A DNA stretch of 64,000 bases from Methanolobus psychrophilus R15 (GTDB taxonomy: Archaea; Halobacteriota; Methanosarcinia; Methanosarcinales; Methanosarcinaceae): the NCBI GenBank assembly GCA_000306725.1, contig CP003083.1:2194042-2258041 (forward strand). The letters run 5' to 3'. Shown here in pieces: positions 60,700 to 64,000 of the stretch. Numbering within the stretch: position 1 is the first letter of the stretch; every line of letters begins with the position of its first letter. Position numbers and translations under genes: made by a program. The notes below the pieces were generated by a model, which worked only from the letters and a program-made list of their open reading frames with translations, had not been told where the DNA came from and searched no databases.

Positions 60700-63477
60700 A
60701 TGCTTGAGGATGAGTATCAACTTGATTTTTTTTCCGAAAACGGTTTTGTCCGTAAGCAATGTTCAAAATGCGGAAAATTCTACTGGACACGGGACCTTGA
60801 CAGGAATACCTGTGGGGATGCCCCATGCGACCCATATTCCTTTATAGGGAACCCTGTCTTTAACAAGAAGTTCGACCTTGCTGAGATGAGGGAGTATTAC
60901 CTTAAGTTCTTTGAGGATCAGGGTCATACGAGGCTTGAAAGGTATCCTGTTGTCGCCAGGTGGAGGGACGATATCTATCTCACAATAGCATCTATCGCAG
61001 ACTTCCAGCCTTTTGTCACATCAGGGCAGGTCCGGCCCCCTGCAAATCCCCTGACCATTTCCCAGCCCTGCATACGTCTTTCAGACCTTGATGCAGTGGG
61101 AAGGAGCGGGCGCCATCTCACAACCTTTGAGATGATGGCTCACCACGCTTTCAACAAAAAAGGTGAGGAAATATACTGGAAGGACCGGACCATGGAGCTA
61201 TGCGACGAGCTTTTCAATTCGCTTGGAGTTGATCCTCTGGCAGTCACATACAAAGAGGAACCCTGGGCAGGCGGCGGTAACGCCGGTCCATGTGTCGAGG
61301 CTCTTATAGGCGGTCTTGAGGTCGCGACGCTGGTGTTCATGGACCTGGAACAGTCCAAGGATGGTACGATACCTATCAAGGGTGAGAACTACCGTAAGAT
61401 GGACAACTACATCGTTGACACAGGATATGGACTTGAGCGGTTTGTCTGGGCTTCCAAAGGCTCACCTACTATATACGATGCAGTATTCCCGACCATTGTC
61501 AATGAGCTCATGCAGCTTGCAGGCCTTGAGCATCAGATCGACGATCCGGAGTATGCTAACATCCTTTCCCAGAGTGCACGCCTTGCAGGGCTTATGGATG
61601 TGAGCGAGAAAGCAAACCTCCTTCAGCTTCGCAAGCAAGTGGCCTCCAGCATAGGAACAAGTGTGGAAAAGCTGTCTTCCATCATGGAGCCTGTTGAGAA
61701 CATCTATGCTATTACTGATCATACCCGATGCCTGACATTCATGCTTGCTGACGGTATCATTCCTTCCAATGTGAAAGCAGGTTACCTTGCACGCCTTGTG
61801 CTGCGCAGGACCCTTCGTATGATGAAGGACATGGATATCAACACCTCACTATCCGATATTGTGAGGATGCACATTAAGAATCTGCCGGAGTATCCGGAGT
61901 TCTCCGAGAAGTTCGATGTCATAGAGGACATACTTGCCCATGAGGAAATGAAGTTCGACGAAACCCTTGAACGCGGCAGGCGCATGATCCAGAAATCTGC
62001 CAAGCACTACAAGTCCACAGGCGAAAAGATACCTCTGCCAACGCTGATCGAGATGTATGACAGCCATGGCATCCCTCCTGAGATCTCAAAGGAGGCCGCA
62101 TCCGAGATGGGTGTGGAGGTCGACCTTCCGGATAATTTCTATTCACTTGTGGCAGAGGGCCACAGCAAAGCCGAGCCAAAAGAAGAAAAGGTTTTTCCAT
62201 ACATGGACCGTGTGGAGAAACTGCCAAAGACAAAGCGCCTCTTCTACGATGAGCCCACGAGGATGAAATTCGAAGCTGTAGTGCTTGATGTATTCGACAA
62301 GCATCTGGTGCTTGACAGCACGCTCTTCTATCCGGAGGGTGGCGGACAGCCTGCAGACCACGGGACCATCACGATATATGACAATGTTCTCAATGTTGTC
62401 GATGTGCAGGTGGCCAACGGTGTGATAGTGCATATAATCAACGGAATAGAGGATGAACTTTACCTCCGCAAAGGTGACCTTGTCATCGGGAAAGTGAATG
62501 AGGAAAGGAGGATGGCTCATGCCTGCCACCATACTGCAACACACATCATCAACGATGCGGCAAGGAAAGTGCTGGGTGACCACGTATGGCAGACAGGTGC
62601 ACAGAAGACCACAGACCGCGCTCGTCTGGACATATCCCATTACAAGCGCATAACCCCCGATGAGCTGAATAGGATAGAACTGATAGCTAACCGTACCGTG
62701 ATGGATAACCAGCGTGTTACGGCTGAATGGATGGACAGGGTGGATGCGGAGAAGAAATACGGTTTCGGTCTTTACCAGGGTGGTGTCCCGCCAGGCAACA
62801 GGATACGCGTCCTTAAAGTGGCTGATGACATCGAGGCATGCGGCGGTACCCATTGTACCAGTACAGGCCTTGTAGGTCCGATTAAGATACTCAAGACCGA
62901 ACGTATCCAGGATGGTGTTGAGCGTATCGAGTATGCCGCAGGTCTTGCAGCAGTGAGGGCCACACAGAAGATGGAAACCTGCCTGAACCAGTCTGCAGAA
63001 TCTCTCAGGGTCCTGCCGGAGCACCTGCCTGCGACCATTGACCGTTTCTTCAATGAATGGAAAGAGTTCAAGAAAGATAACGAACGTCTGAAAGAGGAGC
63101 TTGCTCACATGCGCGTCAGCTGGATGGCAGATAATTCCACCATCGTCGGCGGCATGCGGGTTGTGGCTGAACAGGTCCCAAATGCGGATGCTGATGAATT
63201 GGTCAAGATCGCAGGCGAGCTTGCAGGTAGCAAGGATGTCGTTGTCATTCTTGCAAGTGAATGTGGCGGTGTCAAGATCGTGGCAGCCGCTGGCGAGGAT
63301 GCGCTCAAGGCTGGTGCAGATGCCGGAAAGATCGTCACCCGGATGTCCGCGGTAGTTGGCGGTGGCGGTGGCGGCCGCCCGAACATGGCACGTGGCGGTG
63401 GTACTGATCCCCTCAAGATAAGTGACTCGCTAAAAAGCGGTATGGACTTGCTTAAACAGCAGCTTAAGGTCAACTGA
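60700..63477 (+). CDS. alaS: Alanyl-tRNA synthetase, archaeal type
   Basis: A 925-aa AlaRS. The archaeal N-terminus with CSKCGKFYWTRDLDRNTCGDA precedes class II motifs (ARWRDDIYLTIASIADF, then GYGLERFVWAS). The editing domain has HACHHTATHI and ECGGTH-like CGGTHCTS, the zinc site for clearing mischarged Ser or Gly. The C-terminal Ala domain ends in a glycine-rich VVGGGGGGRPN and DLLKQQLKVN. Full length. GGAG lies just before ATG. The next gene starts 8 bp after its stop. Confidence 0.96.
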   Translation: MLEDEYQLDFFSENGFVRKQCSKCGKFYWTRDLDRNTCGDAPCDPYSFIGNPVFNKKFDLAEMREYYLKFFEDQGHTRLERYPVVARWRDDIYLTIASIADFQPFVTSGQVRPPANPLTISQPCIRLSDLDAVGRSGRHLTTFEMMAHHAFNKKGEEIYWKDRTMELCDELFNSLGVDPLAVTYKEEPWAGGGNAGPCVEALIGGLEVATLVFMDLEQSKDGTIPIKGENYRKMDNYIVDTGYGLERFVWASKGSPTIYDAVFPTIVNELMQLAGLEHQIDDPEYANILSQSARLAGLMDVSEKANLLQLRKQVASSIGTSVEKLSSIMEPVENIYAITDHTRCLTFMLADGIIPSNVKAGYLARLVLRRTLRMMKDMDINTSLSDIVRMHIKNLPEYPEFSEKFDVIEDILAHEEMKFDETLERGRRMIQKSAKHYKSTGEKIPLPTLIEMYDSHGIPPEISKEAASEMGVEVDLPDNFYSLVAEGHSKAEPKEEKVFPYMDRVEKLPKTKRLFYDEPTRMKFEAVVLDVFDKHLVLDSTLFYPEGGGQPADHGTITIYDNVLNVVDVQVANGVIVHIINGIEDELYLRKGDLVIGKVNEERRMAHACHHTATHIINDAARKVLGDHVWQTGAQKTTDRARLDISHYKRITPDELNRIELIANRTVMDNQRVTAEWMDRVDAEKKYGFGLYQGGVPPGNRIRVLKVADDIEACGGTHCTSTGLVGPIKILKTERIQDGVERIEYAAGLAAVRATQKMETCLNQSAESLRVLPEHLPATIDRFFNEWKEFKKDNERLKEELAHMRVSWMADNSTIVGGMRVVAEQVPNADADELVKIAGELAGSKDVVVILASECGGVKIVAAAGEDALKAGADAGKIVTRMSAVVGGGGGGRPNMARGGGTDPLKISDSLKSGMDLLKQQLKVN

Positions 63478-63485
63478 GGTACAAG

Positions 63486-64000
63486 ATGATTCCGGGGGAG
63501 ATAAGGCAGTTCTTCTCTTCTCAATTTGGGAAGTCCCTTGTCGTAAAAGGGAAGCCGGGAACCGGGAAGACCACGTTTGTATTTGAGATACTGCATGAAC
63601 TGTGTCCGGGTGGAAACTGCATTTACATCTCTCCCAGGATAGACAAATCTTCATCCTATGGGAAATTTCCCTGGATAGAAGGGGATTTCAATAACAATGA
63701 GGATTTCCTGCGGATGCTTGCTTCCCGTATCAAGGCCATATGGGAATCAAGCGACTCAAAACCAATGGTAGCTGTCGATTCCATTGATTCGCTGAGCATT
63801 GCAACAACAAGGTCGGCGCGCTGGGAGGAAAACAAGTTCGAACTGGAACGTCTTCTTCTGGACTTCTCGAGAAAGGTGAACGCAGATATTGTAATGATCA
63901 CAGAGCAGACCGATATTGGCTCTCTGGATTACCTTGTTGATGGTGTCGTGTCGGTCGAAGCACTGGAGATGGCTGGAAGCGATATTCGCAAGACCCATCT
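63486..64000 (+). CDS. KaiC/RecA-like ATPase, GvpD P-loop type (cut by the window end)
   Basis: The start of a RecA-fold ATPase: MIPGEIRQFFSSQFGKSL, then Walker A GKPGTGKTT, the Walker B VAVDSID and MITEQ. It resembles the archaeal GvpD/KaiC-like P-loop proteins found in methanogens, where the role is unclear, often linked to regulation. Its start lies 8 bp after alaS. The 3' end lies beyond base 64000, so the class of C-terminus is unknown. Confidence 0.8.
   Translation, partial: MIPGEIRQFFSSQFGKSLVVKGKPGTGKTTFVFEILHELCPGGNCIYISPRIDKSSSYGKFPWIEGDFNNNEDFLRMLASRIKAIWESSDSKPMVAVDSIDSLSIATTRSARWEENKFELERLLLDFSRKVNADIVMITEQTDIGSLDYLVDGVVSVEALEMAGSDIRKTH

Noticed and set aside
62143..63108. 321-codon reverse-strand frame inside alaS
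   Set aside because: Antisense of a conserved gene with no recognisable domains; codon pattern follows alaS.

Overview
The window comes from a methanogenic archaeon, most likely a Methanosarcinaceae member (Methanolobus/Methanomethylovorans-like; the genus is inference). Archaeal marker genes carry the assignment: PCNA, PriL, TFS, archaeal-type AlaRS, RtcB with archease, archaeosortase A, archaetidylserine synthase and decarboxylase, MptD-type dihydroneopterin aldolase, and a CbiA/CfbB amidase used for coenzyme F430 in methanogens.

The window has two parts. About 1-42.7 kb is an AT-rich accessory island. Its right edge is set by two tandem tyrosine recombinases beside the 3' end of tRNA-Thr(TGT) at 42714..42787. 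From 42.85 kb to the end is compact core chromosome.

Accessory part. 0-10.3 kb: two decayed cas1 3' ends flank a SWIM zinc-finger gene, a zinc-ribbon/nuclease-like gene and the most interesting locus. In that locus a CARF-wHTH regulator is divergent from a tightly coupled operon of viperin (ddhNTP synthase-like), NMP-kinase-like protein and a second shortened viperin-like protein, followed by a 1081-aa TPR protein ending in an RxxxxH (HEPN-RNase-like) motif. I read this as a candidate antiviral system whose expression could be ligand-controlled through CARF. 10.4-14.3 kb: a CPBP protease, then an Orc1/Cdc6-like ATPase, a 418-aa partner and a small coiled-coil protein. 16-22.5 kb: a 750-aa protein with a nuclease-like centre and degenerate PLD-like C-terminus, and a PIN-GNAT-PUA/ASCH/GNAT cluster. 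22.7-24.4 kb: HsdM with only a fragment of HsdS. 24.7-28.8 kb: a replicon-like module with an SF1 helicase, a repeat-rich origin-like spacer, a 412-aa unknown and two small genes. 30.4-30.8 kb: two small genes, one a zinc finger. 31.4-36.7 kb: a 1762-aa repeat-rich surface protein. 38.2-39.5 kb: an IS1-family element that has cut the end off a divergent TBP gene. 40.1-42.7 kb: the two integrases.

Core part, in order: class II aldolase, CDP-alcohol phosphatidyltransferase, archease, RtcB, PUA protein, bactofilin-like protein, small membrane protein, ArgD-HisC, the reverse-strand operon artA-asd-pssA-mptD, NUDIX-TFS-PCNA-PriL, CfbB, MoaA with a 49-aa partner, SurE, two unknowns, AlaRS, and the start of a GvpD/KaiC-like ATPase that runs off the window. 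Asd, PssA and ArtA fit archaeal lipid synthesis coupled to C-terminal lipid anchoring of surface proteins.
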